Shown: positions 1 through 11,638, numbered from the stretch's first letter. The stretch: DNA of 64,000 nucleotides from Aradus depressus (GCA_963662175.1 OY759223.1:25459460-25523459); one strand, 5' to 3'. The notes: generated from the sequence alone by a model not told the origin. Numbers and translations: made by a program.

Positions 1-849
1 GGAAAAGAATTAAGGGGGGATATTGGAAATATCAATCAAAAAATAGAAGAACAGGGTAGAGATTTAAGGGGGGATATGAATCAAAAAATGGAAGAGCAAA
101 GTAATAAATTAGGAAATTTAGAGACAAATTTAAAAAGGGAAATGGGGGACAAATTAGGAAAATTAGAGACAAATTTAAGAGGCGACATTAAAAATTTAGA
201 AGTTAAATTAAATAAAAAGGTGGACAATTTGATGAACCAATTAGAGAAAATTCAAATAGAAAATGAAAAAGTTGAAAGTAGGATAAATAAAGCAGGAGAA
301 AACTTAGAAAAGCACTTTATTCAAAAAATTAACACGTTGGATGAAGGGAATTCTGAAGTAGAAAAAGAGGTTCTTATTATTGACAGTCAGTCACAAGTTG
401 ATGAGATAGAAGGAACAGAGAATAACAGTGGGGAGGAACAGAGCCAAATTTTAGAGAAAGAGGTGGAGGAAGAGAGTCAAAATGTAAAAAAATTAGTATT
501 AAGTGAAATTCAAGAAAATAGGATGAATGTTGATGTGGATGGACAGAGTGAAAGGAACATTTGGATGTTATTAGACAAAACGAACGAACAGACTGAGGAC
601 AACAAACAAAAGACAAATTTTAATTTTAAAGAAAATATAGTTAAAATTTACAGACAAACTGGAAATAGAAAGGAGGCTAATAAAAGTTATAAGAACAATT
701 TTAAAAAGAGAGTAAAAGCCTTCAAACAGGTATTAAGGACAAAATTAACACTGAACAAATATTTAGAGAAGGGGGAGGGGATTTTTAAAGACATAATTCG
801 CCGGGGCATCCGAAAAAAGATAAAATTAAATTTGGGCTTTGCAATATAA
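1..849 (+). CDS. Coiled-coil, gag-like ORF, 5' end outside window
   Basis: The frame is open from base 1, so the first ATG at 76 is probably internal and the protein is N-terminally cut by the window edge. The first ~100 residues after that ATG are a lysine/glutamate-rich coiled coil with near-repeats such as LRGD, NQKMEEQ and LGNLETNL. An acidic linker follows, and then a basic C-terminus (KNNFKKRVKAFKQ, RRGIRKKIKL). I see no zinc knuckle, protease or reverse transcriptase, and no pol-like frame downstream. Architecture and setting suggest the gag-like protein of an LTR retrotransposon, but no diagnostic motif proves it. It could also be a host coiled-coil exon or a product of repeat expansion. 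The long open frame suggests it is young or was recently constrained. Confidence 0.45.
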   Translation, partial: GKELRGDIGNINQKIEEQGRDLRGDMNQKMEEQSNKLGNLETNLKREMGDKLGKLETNLRGDIKNLEVKLNKKVDNLMNQLEKIQIENEKVESRINKAGENLEKHFIQKINTLDEGNSEVEKEVLIIDSQSQVDEIEGTENNSGEEQSQILEKEVEEESQNVKKLVLSEIQENRMNVDVDGQSERNIWMLLDKTNEQTEDNKQKTNFNFKENIVKIYRQTGNRKEANKSYKNNFKKRVKAFKQVLRTKLTLNKYLEKGEGIFKDIIRRGIRKKIKLNLGFAI

Positions 850-2640
850 TTGCATTAGCCACCTTTTATAGTGAACCTATTTTTTTTGCAACTCGGATGA
901 GTTTGAGGAAATGACTGACAGACTAACATGACAGAATTAGGATTAATTTAAAATATGACGAAGTGACCATGGACTAATATAATAGTATGGATGATAAATT
1001 TATTTTTTGGATGAGAGAATTTTGGTATATGAAGAGTATGGATGAATTTTGGTATAGTTCTGCGTTTAAATTAATTAGGATTTAAATTAATTAGGATTTA
1101 TATTTTTTTTAGGATTAGATTAGATGTTAGGTCAGTATAAAATTAATCTAGAATTATATTTAGGGATTAGTCATCCAAATTTAATATATACAAATTATTT
1201 ATTTGAGACTTACTTGTTAATAACGATTTTATTGGAAATTAAAACATATATATATACAGCTGATTTTGAACGAACATAATATGGAAGAAGATCGATTTTT
1301 TTTTTTATTATATTTTTTATTACAAATGTTAGAAAGATAAAATCAGCAGGCTGAGAGATGCCTAGATCTCTTTGGAGACATGACGAACTTCCTGAGGCCG
1401 AGTCAAGGGGACAGATTTTCTGTTTCGGAGCTGTTCAGCTAGGATACCGGACGTGACTAAATCATAATAATATTATAAATTAGAAAGACGAACGAAAATG
1501 TATAGAAGCCTTGAAAGGATAATATATTATATAAATTGTATGTATGCATAGGTTAGTAAATTTTTGTTATTATAAATTCTATTATTTAGACAATTTCATT
1601 TATTATTCTGAGTAACATGTTTTTCTACGTAAATTTGTTTAATAGAGAGAGTAGATGAGAAGAGTTGTAGGAGCACATTATATAACTTTAGGAATAGGAA
1701 CAAACAAAGGGTAATATTAATTAGAGAAGTTTTGAATTCAATTGCTGATGACATTCTTTTAGACGTCGGGATTATATAGATTTGTTTTGGGAGATATTAT
1801 TTTTAATCCTAGAAAGAACTAGCGATATATTGGAGATATATATTTTTTTTCTGCGTGGAAGATGATTTTTGTATGTCGACTAGAAAGAACTAGCGATATA
1901 ATGGAGATTTATATTGTAGTGTTGGTTGCCTACCTGAGATAGGAGGAACCGTATTTTTGCTACATCGACGAAAGTATTCTTAGGGTGTAATTAGTTAGGG
2001 AAGTAAATTGAAATGAAATATATGTGAGATACATTTTTTTTAGTTAGGAAGTATGAAGGACGTCTCAAAGAATTTAATACCTCAAAAGACAAGTACTATA
2101 TATATTAAATAAATTAAATTTGTATTCCTTATTACCCGGCGTGAGGCCTAATTTTGATTGTTAAGTAATATTTTGGAAGTGTGATGAAGTAAATAAAAAA
2201 GGATTTATTTAATTTTTGTTTCAAGTAAATTTTTTTATATACAATCTTTTTATATAATTATTTTGAATACATACAAATGTTATATTGATGGTAAAGGCGG
2301 AAAGTAAAATAATTGGCAATTTCTTAAATCTGCATCCAACTTGATTATTTCCAAACTTGATTTCATGACTATGACTGATCCTGTAAATATGTAAAAATTT
2401 AGTATTATATTTTTTATGTTCAATTAGTTCAAATTTTTATAAATTTAAGTTAACATTTTCTTTAGGTTAAGGATTAATTGTAAATTTTTAGATTAATATT
2501 TGTTTTTGTTTATTAGAAATTAGGTACGTATATATATAAGTTTAATAATTGTAAATAGTTATAAAAATATAAAAAATGGGCATATATGTATAAAAAGAGA
2601 GTCGAATTGGGCATATAAAAAATAAAAATAAATCAGTGAG
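850..2640. other. AT-rich non-coding stretch after the coiled-coil ORF
   Basis: No gene is visible. A 21-bp direct repeat beginning CTAGAAAGAACTAGCG occurs at 1809-1829 and 1880-1900, each followed by a similar TGGAGAT segment. A less AT-rich patch at 1340-1460 has no usable frame. The stretch may be untranslated sequence of the same element as the ORF. Confidence 0.4.
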
Positions 2641-2715
2641 TGTAAGTGAGAGAGAGACTTCGATACATCGTTGAGCAATGAGTTGAAGACACCAAGGAGC
2701 CAGCCAACATGTGCG

Positions 2716-2850
2716 TTTGAGGAGGAAGCTAATCTACCTGTGTATTGGAGGAAGACGTTAATCCATCTGTGTATTGAAGGAGGAAGCTTATCATGTGGAT
2801 TCGAGGAAGAAGCTAAATCAACCTGTGTATTGGAAGAAATTAAATCTGAA
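2716..2850. repeat. Imperfect ~30-bp tandem repeat
   Basis: About four diverged units follow the pattern GAGGAAG-AGCTAA-TC-ACCTGTGTATTG. They give short overlapping frames on the plus strand, which I do not regard as genes. A run of 20 or more A residues follows at 2866-2883. Confidence 0.55.
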
Positions 2851-3076
2851 AGAACATATATATAAAAAAAAAAAAAAAAAAAAATTTTGTGAACAAACAT
2901 TTTTTTTTAAAAAGAAGGAAAAGGCAAATGTGATGTACACTACGGAACATTTTTTTAATGAATATTTCAATGAAAAGAGGTAATTTTTTTTTATTATAAT
3001 CTAATATCATATATATATTAGATATATATCAAGGTGTTTAAGAAAACAAAACAAGAAAACATATAAAAAAAACAGC

Positions 3077-3458
3077 TGTGAAAGTGTTAAATGTAATGGA
3101 GTCGTGAGCTAGCTCTTAAACGGTGCATGTGGTTTGATATGTTTTAAATAAAAATGAAGTTGAACAATTAGATGAAAGTTGACTGGGGTGGAATTAAAGT
3201 GAAGAGTTGACGGGGTCTGGTTTTTGTGGTAGAGGCGTCGAGAAGGTACAATTAATAATATATATTTTTCAATATGCCCAAATAAAAAAAAGAAATAGTT
3301 TTTTAAGTATTAATTTAATGTTTTTGTGCCATTGTAAATTTTTGTTTTGTTTGTTCAAATAAGTTTTTTTTTTAATTTAAATATGTAAATATAGATAATA
3401 ACCCAATTATTTGTCCTCTTCAAATTCTATTCTATTCATCTTCCCTGTTGTCCCAGTA
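3077..3458 (+). mobile_element. LTR-like dispersed segment, copy 1
   Basis: This segment aligns by eye along its length with 33317-33798. Both start at AACAGCTGT, share an ATATGCCCAAA block in the middle, and end in a conserved block containing TTATTTGTCCTCTT-like and CCCAGTA motifs. Size, start with TGT and downstream position from a gag-like ORF suggest an LTR. The 3' dinucleotide is not the usual CA, so the exact end is uncertain. Confidence 0.4.
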
Positions 3459-4121
3459 GTATCATTTAAAAAACCTTTGGATTAGAAATTAATATTATTT
3501 AAAATTATTTAAAATTGGTATCTCTTTGTGAATCCAAGTGTAAAGTTTGTTTAATTGAATTTTTTTCGTTGTATACGTGTACTTTCTTAAAAATTGCACG
3601 TCTTAAATTATTGATAATATTTTTTTAGGGCAATTTTCGACAAACTACTGTAGAAATCAAAATTTAAATAAACAAAAGAGATCAAATTTCTACAGGAAAT
3701 GTGGTAGCAAACAAGTTTTTATCACAATATATATATAATCGATACAGTATTTCAGGAATGGGACAAATCAAAAAAACTCATTTTTGAGTTCTCATCATTT
3801 TCTTATACAAGTTTTCACCCTCTTTCATATTCTGAATTCGGATAACAGAAAATACAAAATTGAGGGCTTAGTTAGAGGGTTTAGTTTCCGAAACATGATA
3901 ATTTGAAATCTCTTAGACTGATCTATGAATTTGATGTTTCATAAATGCAGTTGCATTGCAATAATATGAAACGAAAACAGAAAGTTAGGAAGCTACGTTT
4001 TAAGAAGCGAACGAAACTTTCAAATGTGTTTTCTCAAAAATCTATAATTCCGAGATATCCCACTTCTGAACATATATTATATTGCGTCCCGATATGGGAG
4101 AATTATTGTTTTTACAAAATA
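3459..4121. other. AT-rich spacer, no gene seen
   Basis: No coding or repeat structure that I could support. The short frame at 3945-4139 runs into the following SINE. Confidence 0.35.
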
Positions 4122-4133
4122 TCGATTTATATA

Positions 4134-4480
4134 GGTTAGGTTAGGTTTTATGACTCATGCCCGGGCTTTAACTACGAGGTCATATCGCCTACTACCAGAG
4201 CGCTCTTTCGTCACTCTGATGGACATGAGCCCGACTCTACTATGAGAGTCCTAAATTTTACCTACTCTAAATTTTTATTCAACTAGGGCGGGGGTCTTTA
4301 ACGAGTACCTGACATCGACCATCGCTTAACATCCCATTCGGATGGGACGCATCCGATGGACGACGTGCTTAAGTTTATTTTACCTCCCAGATAAAATAAA
4401 CTAAGGGCCTCGGTCGGGTTACGAACCCATGTTCTTGAGCTCAGAAGTCAAGCACGCATACCACTGAGCTACCGGCGCCC
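4134..4480 (-). mobile_element. tRNA-derived SINE (family 1), near full length, with TSD
   Basis: Read on the minus strand, this is the family layout. A tRNA-like head holds an A box (TAGCTCAGTGG) and a B box (GGTTCGAAACC; here GGTTCGTAACC). A body with three palindromic stems follows, and then a tail of CCTAA repeats. This copy is nearly complete and carries a small internal rearrangement near 4320-4360. It is flanked by a 12-bp direct duplication, TCGATTTATATA, at 4122-4133 and 4481-4492. Such a duplication is expected from LINE-type target-primed insertion. Transcription in the family would be by RNA polymerase III from the internal boxes. It encodes no protein. Confidence 0.85.
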
Positions 4481-4492
4481 TCGATTTATATA

Positions 4493-5086
4493 TATATATA
4501 ACGCTAACGATTTTTAGTCCGGTCAATTGGAACAAGCGGGAGAGTGGAAACTTATTTGATTATTTCGGGCAGGGAAAGTACAATGCCGGTAATTTACTGA
4601 CGACAAAATTATTTAATTTATTTTCATCTTAAAACTGCCAAGATAGTTTAACTGTTGTTAAACTTTTGAAGTATTTAAAAAGCTTTAATAATTTTTCAAA
4701 GTTCTTCTGACTCAAGTTGACTCACGAATTTCCCTCATTTATTAGCCTGAATTTATTCATTTATTTATTTTTCTATTTTATTTATTTGTCCCTCCCGCCT
4801 GCCGTGAGTCTCCTAATAACTTTAATTTATTCTGAAAACTTGAATCTCTGTTTGTCTCTTTGATAAATTCATTTTTATCCTGTTAATTTAATTCATTACT
4901 TTCTTCTTTCTATTATATATACTTTTATTTTTCTGTTCCCGTCATCATTAACAACATCCTTATTCCCTCTTCAAACCAAGTTCGCTATCTCGGGTTTTAC
5001 CTAAACAGTAGACTTACGTGGAACCCACATAAACGACTTAAACGACAAGAACTGAATCGAAGATACGGAATGTTACGTCGACTACT
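4493..5086. other. AT-rich spacer, no gene seen
   Basis: A TA-rich run follows the SINE, and low-complexity TTTATTTAT blocks lie around 4740-4800. Nothing codes. Confidence 0.35.
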
Positions 5087-5358
5087 AGGTAGGCAAAATT
5101 TAGGACTCTCATAGTAGAGTCGGGCTCATGTCCATCAGAGTGACGAAAGAGCGATGGTCCCGAGCCTGTACGATGTCAGGTACTCGTTAAAGACCCCTAA
5201 CCTAGATGAATAAAAATTTAGGGTAGGCAAAATTTAGGACTCCCACAGTAGAGTCGGGCTCATGTCCACCAGAGTGACGAAAGAGCGCTCTGGTAGTAGG
5301 CGATATGACCTCGTTGTTAAATCCCGGGCATGAGTCATAAAACCTAACCTAACCTATT
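5087..5358 (+). mobile_element. SINE family 1, rearranged 3' half
   Basis: The head is missing and the body is duplicated internally. A GGCAAAATTTAGGACTC...GACGAAAGAGCG piece is followed by the middle of the body and then the same piece again. It ends in a CCTAACCTAACC tail. Either two copies recombined or this is an unequal-exchange product. Confidence 0.75.
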
Positions 5359-6412
5359 GTTAAAAAATAATCACTGAAAGTAATATAATAAGAAATATAA
5401 TCGATTATGGGCTATCTACAATGAAAGTAATTATGTAATAAACAACGTTTAAATACCTAATATGTAATTAAAACTGAAAATATTAACGTGAGCTCACGAT
5501 GAAAATAAAAATAAAATGATAAATCTATTTGATGGCAACCACAGTGGGGTGAAAATAGTCAAATTAAAATACAAACAAAAATGATGATCTTCGAAGGATG
5601 ATGAAACCCGAGAACGGTGAGATCAGAAGAACGACGCTCGTCGGACGAACGAAGACAAGGCTAAACGGGGGACACTGGCAAATCGGCAGTCCAAAAAAGA
5701 AGTTCGAGAAAACCAAAAAAGAAAGAGGGCCGTAATAAAATACGGCAATAAATAAAAACATAATATGTCCACTCTCGGGCAACTATAGCATGGGACGAGG
5801 GGGACTGAGTCTCAAACAGAGAGACGGATTAGCCGTGTTTACATATGAATGTTGTTGACTAAACAACAGGACTTTCTTATAGCTATATATTTACAAATCT
5901 TCCCCAGTCTTCCCCCTTTCAAAATAATTTCTCCCTCATTTCTAACTGGCATTACTTCCTGTAGAAAAGTCACTCTCAGATAATTAAGGTACTGAAAAAT
6001 TATTATAGTCTGTAGAGACGCTGAAGACTTGGAAGGTAAAGTTATAATTAATAAAAGTCTAACATTAACTATTGTTGTAAAACCTTTTATACTTTCAAAT
6101 TGATATAAAATAAGAAAAAATAAATAAACCAGAATAAAAAAACTGGTTTCCCCTTATTCTGTTGGGATTTGAATTCGACAGAACCCTCCCCTCTGGGAAT
6201 CCACTCGAGTTAAAAATTGAGTTAAAGGATAAACGAGGGAAAAAAGATTATTAAAAATCCCGCTTTTTTATATTCCCTTTGCTCTGAAAAAAATTGATAT
6301 AACAACAGTTAGTACTACATATAAACTAATATAATATTATTTATTATAGAATTATTCAAAGGCTGGCTTCAGGCCCAGTATTTATGTAATTTTGGGGCAA
6401 ATTCCTAAATTG

Positions 6413-6649
6413 TGTCTATCCTAAATTATTTTTATTCATTTAGAGATAGGGTTCTTTAAATAATACCTGACAGTACAGGCTCGCTACCATTGTTTATCGT
6501 CCCATCAGAAGGACGACGTTCTTTATTTTATTTTTATTTTTTATTTTTTTATTTCCCAGATAAAATAAACTAAGTGCCTCGGCCGCGTTTCGAACAGGCG
6601 GTCTCGAGTTCAGTAAGAATGCACGCATACCACTAATCTACCGGCCCCT
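6413..6649 (-). mobile_element. SINE family 1, diverged and 3' truncated
   Basis: The head (GGGCCGGTAGATTAG on the minus strand, mutated A box) and first part of the body are present. A T-rich expansion lies at 6523-6550. The tail half is missing. Confidence 0.7.
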
Positions 6650-6667
6650 CAAAAATGTTTATACAAA

Positions 6668-7693
6668 TTATATATATTCAAATTCAAAAACCCGTAAGGA
6701 TGATATCTATTAATTTCCCAAAAAATCAGTCGAAGGGAAGTGGGAGACCAGTTTAACGGAAATAAATTTATTATTATTATTATTATTGAGTTTTCTTGCT
6801 GTGGATGTACATTAGGTTGCCCGTTATTTTGTAAACGTTAAAATTTCTTTGCTCTCATTCCAGAAACTGGTTCAGAATATCGAAAAAATATTGCCTAAAT
6901 TTTTTCAGATTTTTTCCATTGTAATAAACCGTGCCGGTAAGGCACTCGATTTTAACACGGGATTTAAACGGGTTTTTTGAACTTTTAACGATTTTTGAAT
7001 ATATTTTCAATTCTTTTATACCTAAAAATCTAAAAAAATCACATATACCGTCAAAACCCCTATTAAAAAACCCCCTTTTTCAATGCAAAAACAAAAAAAT
7101 AATCAACAACAAAAGACTAATGACAGTTTTTGACCGCTGCTACTGTCAAAAAGTAAATATTGACTAAAAATTTGCAATCAGTGACCTGAAAAACATATAA
7201 AATCGTACCAAACAATGGCATTTTTACTGAAAATTGATAAATTGACATTTTTTGGTAATAAATGCCAGTTTTTTGACAGTTGAAACAGTCACAAATTAAA
7301 TTCTGACAGTGAATTCGTGAATTATGTGATTTTTCAGATTTTTAGGTCTAAAAGACTTGAAAATATATTCAAAAATAAAAGTTCAAAACCCCCGTTTAAA
7401 TCCCGTGTTAAAATCGAGCGCCTTACCGGCATGGTTTATTACAATGGAAAAAATCTGAAAAAAATTCAGGCAATATTTTTTTGATATTCATGAACCAGTT
7501 TCTGGGGTGAGAGCAAAGAAATTTTAACGTTTACAAAATAACGGGCAACCTAATGTACATCCACAGCAAGAAAACTCAATAATAATAATAATAATAAATT
7601 TATTTCCGTTAAACTGGTCTCCCACTTCCCTTCGACTGATTTTTTGGGAAATTAATAGATATCCTTACGGGTTTTTGAATTTGAATATATATA
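6668..7693. repeat. 1-kb fold-back palindrome
   Basis: The left arm (6668-7044) and right arm (7324-7693) are inverted copies of each other, highly similar over about 370 bp. They are separated by a 280-bp loop rich in short TGACAGT/ACTGTCA motifs. Each arm carries, from the outside in: a TTCAAAAACCCGTAAGG block; a LINE-like tail (TTTAACGGAAATAAAT followed by TTA repeats); a GGTTGCCCGTTATTTTG block; and an AAACCGTGCCGGTAAGGC block. Because the arms contain the end of another element, this looks like an inverted duplication or a fold-back transposon rather than a simple MITE. Confidence 0.75.
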
Positions 7694-8600
7694 ACTTTTA
7701 CAATATAACGGACACCCCTAATGTACATAATCAATGATTCATCGACGAATTTTTAATGTATTTTTTTTTAATGGCTTATCAAATGGGTTGCTGAACTCCA
7801 CTCTGGTGTTAGGAGCAGCTGAAAGAATCGCTGAAGAGAGCTGACTAAACCATTGTGCCTCTTTCATTCTCTTATGCCATAGGCTATTCTCTCCCCCCCC
7901 CCCCCCCCCCCAAACCTCTTTCAAAAAACTCAGTCCTCTCAATTGAGTTTCTTATCTAAGGGCCCAGGAACGGAGAGGCTTGGGTCGTAGCTGCCATTTA
8001 AACACAATGGCCGACTTACCTCATCTCTCTCAAAACAGAGCTCTACTCTGTACTAACTTAGATCTCATTAGATTTTGCCCAGAATCATAAGAATATTAGG
8101 ACCACTTTACTTCGGGGCCTAACAACATTTTTCTTACCTCTTATACTTATGATCTTATAAAAAAAATAATTTCTAATTTTTTTTTAAGGTTTTAGTTTGT
8201 TGCGATTTACATTTCCCTCCTAAAATATGTCCGAATACATTTTTTGTGTTTTATGTCGATATAGTGGAAATACTAATGAATAAAATTAAAAAAATGATCA
8301 AAAAACACACCTGTGAAACATGTTAGCATTTCTATTATTATTAAAAAGAAATTAGAGAAGATAAAAACAACATGTGGAGAACTTCAGAGATCTCTCGCCA
8401 ACTTTAAATGTTAAATAATTGAAAAAATATATTTATAATATATTATATTTATATTATGTCCTGTCCCGTCATAGTTGCAGAAGTCGATAAAGTCCAGTTT
8501 GGAGTCTGCAAAATTAACCCTTCTGTTGGCAGTGTCAGTCCGTTCGGCCAGTAGATCTTGGTACCAGTAGATGATGGTACTTCGGTTCAAAAATATATAT
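7694..8600. other. Spacer with poly-C tract
   Basis: A degenerate copy of the palindrome's inner block (ATAACGGACACCCC) lies at about 7705. A run of about 20 C residues lies at 7891-7910. No gene is visible. Confidence 0.35.
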
Positions 8601-8601
8601 A

Positions 8602-8669
8602 TTTTTTTTTTTTCGGGTATACCGGGGGGCCACACCACCCGTCCGCCGCTAGAGGGGAAATATGTCTGA
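8602..8669 (-). repeat. Dispersed GC-rich 3'-end repeat, copy 1
   Basis: A poly-T run is followed by TCGGGTATACCGGGGGGCC and CCGTCCGCCGCTAGAGGGG. The same segment recurs at 10314-10377. On the minus strand it would end in poly(A), like the 3' end of a retroposon. No coding is visible. Confidence 0.45.
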
Positions 8670-8692
8670 AAAATGCTCCATATTGTCTAATT

Positions 8693-9021
8693 CGAGGGCG
8701 CGGGTAGCTCAGTGGTATGCCTGCTTGTATTCTGAGCTCAAGAACGTGGGTTCTAAACCCGACTCAGACCCTTAGTTTATTTTATCTGGGAGGTAAAATA
8801 AACTTAAGCACGCCGTCCTTCGGAGGGGACGTTAAGCGTTGTACGATGTCAGGTATTCGTTAAAGACCCCGGTCCTAGGTGAATAAAAATTTAGGGTAGG
8901 CAAAATTTACGACTCCCACAGTAGAGTCGGGCTCATGTCCACCAGAGTGACGAAACAGCGCTCTCAGTAGGCGATATGACCTCGTAGTTAAAAGCCCGGG
9001 CATGAGTCGTAAAACCTAACC
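8693..9021 (+). mobile_element. SINE family 1, near full length, with TSD
   Basis: Head and body are complete, with a short CCTAACCTA tail. The A box is intact (GTAGCTCAGTGG) and the B box is mutated (GGTTCTAAACC). A 12-bp duplication, TATTGTCTAATT, lies at 8681-8692 and 9022-9033. Confidence 0.85.
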
Positions 9022-9291
9022 TATTGTCTAATTTCATATACATATACATAAGTGTGTACAGGTTTCGGTATAATATTTTTCTTCATACTCAGACATATAG
9101 TAACTATATACTGCACATACAGGTTATGTTATATTGACTTATGTTATACAGAATTTTTTATATTTATATTTTTTATATTTTATTTTGTTTTGGTTTCTTT
9201 TTATTTTCTCGTTTTCTAATATATCCACAGTAGATCAATTTCGTTAGAATAGGGATTTACGCCCCCTAGGGAGGAGAACCCCTCCTATCCC

Positions 9292-9985
9292 AGGTATTCG
9301 TAAGTTAATATATGTCTGCCCAGTTCATATCTCCATTATTGTTGAACCTTGTGCTGACGATGGTGTAAGCCGAAACTGATACACATTTACAGGGGCGTAG
9401 CCAGGGGGGGGGGGCAGGAAATTTTACAAGATAAAAATTAAATAAACTAAAAAAATTGTTTTTATTAAAAATGGATAGCTTGCAAGTTACCAATAAGATC
9501 TTCAAATTTCCTAAATCAGCAATCAGCTGTTACATAAATGTACATGTACAAAACAAGTCATATTACATTTATTTAAATATATATAAATTCGATCATTTCA
9601 TTTCCTCGCTCAAATCGTCTTTTATGTTATACTTTATACTCTTAGAGCTGATTTTACATGCGCAGTAAAAATGTAAAGCGCAGCAGCAGCAAATGCACGC
9701 TATTGGATGTGAGTATTACAGTCAGTGGTTACCTCAGGGGGACCTTCTAGAAGTCCGAGTCTCCCAAATTAATAACAAAAAGTCTGCAGCGCTAACCACG
9801 GAAACTGCGGGCTGTACCCCCGGGAGACCATACTCCCCACCCTCGTAGCCTAACTCCCCCCCCCCCCCCCCCCCCCCTCCTCAAAATCCTGGCTACGCCC
9901 CTGCACATTTATGTATATGTTTGTGGAATTAGACAATATAAGTGGTCAATAAAAAAGTGCTTTATTTATCATCTTTTTAATTTAT
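9292..9985 (+). mobile_element. Penelope-like LTR remnant, interrupted by hAT MITE
   Basis: The two outer parts (9292-9389 and 9904-9985) join to a segment matching the inverted repeats at 39431-39545 and 40130-40250. All share TTATTGTTGAACCTTGTG, then a CTGACGA...GAAAC core (9354-9376), then TATATGTTTGTGGAATTAG and CAATATAAGTG. At 39.8-40.1 kb the same repeats flank a GIY-YIG-type domain, which is why I assign this to a Penelope-like element. The hammerhead-like stem keeps pairing here through a G-U pair (GGT/GCC). Confidence 0.6.
9390..9903. mobile_element. hAT-type MITE with 8-bp TSD
   Basis: Terminal inverted repeats are CAGGGGCGTAGCCAGG at the left and its near complement, CCTGGCTACGCCCCTG, at the right. 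The flanking duplication is CACATTTA at 9382-9389 and 9904-9911. An 8-bp duplication with CAGGGGCGTA-type ends is characteristic of hAT transposons. The 514-bp interior has no transposase and holds a G run near the left end and a C run of about 21 at 9857-9877, so the element is non-autonomous. It sits inside the Penelope LTR remnant. Confidence 0.85.
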
Positions 9986-10079
9986 TTTTTAATTTTATTT
10001 TATTTTAATTTCAATTTTAATTTTACCTCCTTAAAATATGTAGTTTTGAACTTACTTCTTTATATGTTTACATGATTTA

Positions 10080-10300
10080 AGCAAAAACTGTTACTCCTAT
10101 CGAAATATTGATTCAGGTTATTGATTTTCAGCCAAATCGATTTTCGATCAAAGAGCAGGGGGGATTAGGGGAAGGCTTAACACAGAAACTCTAATAACTA
10201 AATAGGGGGCTCAATTCATAAAGACTAATAACTGCGGATGTAATGAATTTATCGGCACAAAATTTAATGACGATTTAGGAGCCTCTATGTAAGTCAACTA
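10080..10300. repeat. Dispersed family X fragment (AACTGCCGATGTAATGAA type)
   Basis: Shares TGATTTTCAGCCAAATCG and TAACTGCGGATGTAATGAA with the segments at 28.76, 29.7-30.7 and 36.2 kb. It is diverged and has no coding. Confidence 0.5.
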
Positions 10301-10313
10301 TTGAATATATATA

Positions 10314-10377
10314 TATTTATTTTTTTTCGGGAATACCAGGGGGCCACCCGTCCGCCGCTAGAGGGGAAATATGTCTG
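10314..10377 (-). repeat. Dispersed GC-rich 3'-end repeat, copy 2
   Basis: Matches 8602-8669, with a few substitutions and a missing CACAC block. Confidence 0.45.
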
Positions 10378-11186
10378 ATTTTTTAATTATATTTATTTAA
10401 CTCGTCGGAGCTGAATCCTCCAAACTACCTTACCGGCGTTTCCCTAGAGAACTCGGGACCAGGGTATCTATGTTTCTTGACAGAGTTGCACCGAGGATGG
10501 TCACAGGTGGGCCGTGTTACATCACCCAGCGGTCAGCCTCGGAACCTCCAGGAGGCGAAGGAACTATTTAATATGAGCGCAAAACGGAAAAACTGGTTTT
10601 GGAGGAGATTTTTTTTTTAGGAAATCTCTGCCTTGAGTACCGTTATTATCCCCGAAGAGTTGAGAGGACTGCAGATACCTTGAGGTATGATGTAGTACCT
10701 TCGTAAGGTAGACAGAAGTGAGGTGAGGTCAGGTGAGATCGCGTGTTTGCAGCCCTTCCAAGGATGAGCTGTACATGACGGGGAATTTAGCTACCCTTTT
10801 TAAAATATGTTAACTAGAGGGGAGGGTTAGGGGTTGCATGTCTTGGAGGTTTAAACTTGAACTAGGCTCCCCCCTCCCCCTGTCTAGTCAGTCCCTTAGT
10901 CTACATTTGATCATAGTAACGCACGATCTAGCTACCAAAAATAGATAACTTCCCTTAGAAGATACGTACGAATGAAATGTTTGTTGATGAAGTTTAAGCT
11001 TTTCTTTCGTTAGTTAATCAGCTATCAGCTGTTGTAAGTGCAGGGCGCAGGCGCCAGAATGCGCCGCTTGGCTGCCATGCGCTGTTACTGTTCACTGTTT
11101 CGTGTTCACGCGACTTAGTTTCTTAGTTTGTTTTGAGGCTACACTCAGTGGCAACAAAAAATACTTTTGTATTTTGTACGTGCCTT
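10378..11186. other. Less AT-rich unclassified segment
   Basis: Base composition at 10410-10800 is more even than its surroundings. It includes CCTCCAGGAGGCG and a short GAGGTGAGGTCAGGTGAG run, but no frame longer than about 60 codons. It may be untranslated sequence of an old element. I see nothing recognisable. Confidence 0.3.
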
Positions 11187-11190
11187 ATAG

Positions 11191-11289
11191 CGAAACTGCG
11201 GGCTGTGCCCCCGGGAGTCTATACCCCCACCCCTATAGCCTAACGTTGCCCCCCCCCCCCCCTGCTCAAAATCCTGGCTAAACCCCTGG
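11191..11289. mobile_element. hAT MITE right-end fragment
   Basis: Matches about 9804-9903 of the hAT MITE: ACTGCGGGCTGT, CCCCGGGAG, a poly-C run, and TCAAAATCCTGGCTA at the end. The terminal CGCCCCTG is mutated to AACCCCTG. The left end was not found. Confidence 0.55.
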
Positions 11290-11560
11290 CCCGTTTAAAG
11301 ACTTTCGGGGCCCTTGAATTATTTTTTCAATATTATCCTCAACATAATTTTAAAAAATTTATATAATAAACCAGAACATTCTAGAATCTTATAGAATGTC
11401 ATGAAATTTATCAGCATGTTTCTTGAAATTGCAAGAAGTTTCTAGAAAAATCCAATAGATTTTCTCCCTTTTTTCAATTTATCGCTGTTTAATTTTTTTG
11501 ATTGAACGAGGGCTCCCTGAGGTCGGCTGCCTCACTTGTCTCAGGTATAAATAGGCACTG

Positions 11561-11561
<1 letters not shown>

Positions 11562-11591
<30 letters not shown>

Positions 11592-11638
11592 TGTATGTAT
11601 GTATGTATGTATGTATGTATGTATGTATGTAGGCACTG

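Noticed and set aside
377..616. 79-codon minus frame
   Set aside because: Antisense shadow of the coiled-coil ORF.
8411..8638. 75-codon minus frame
   Set aside because: Runs into a dispersed repeat and poly-T; no motif.
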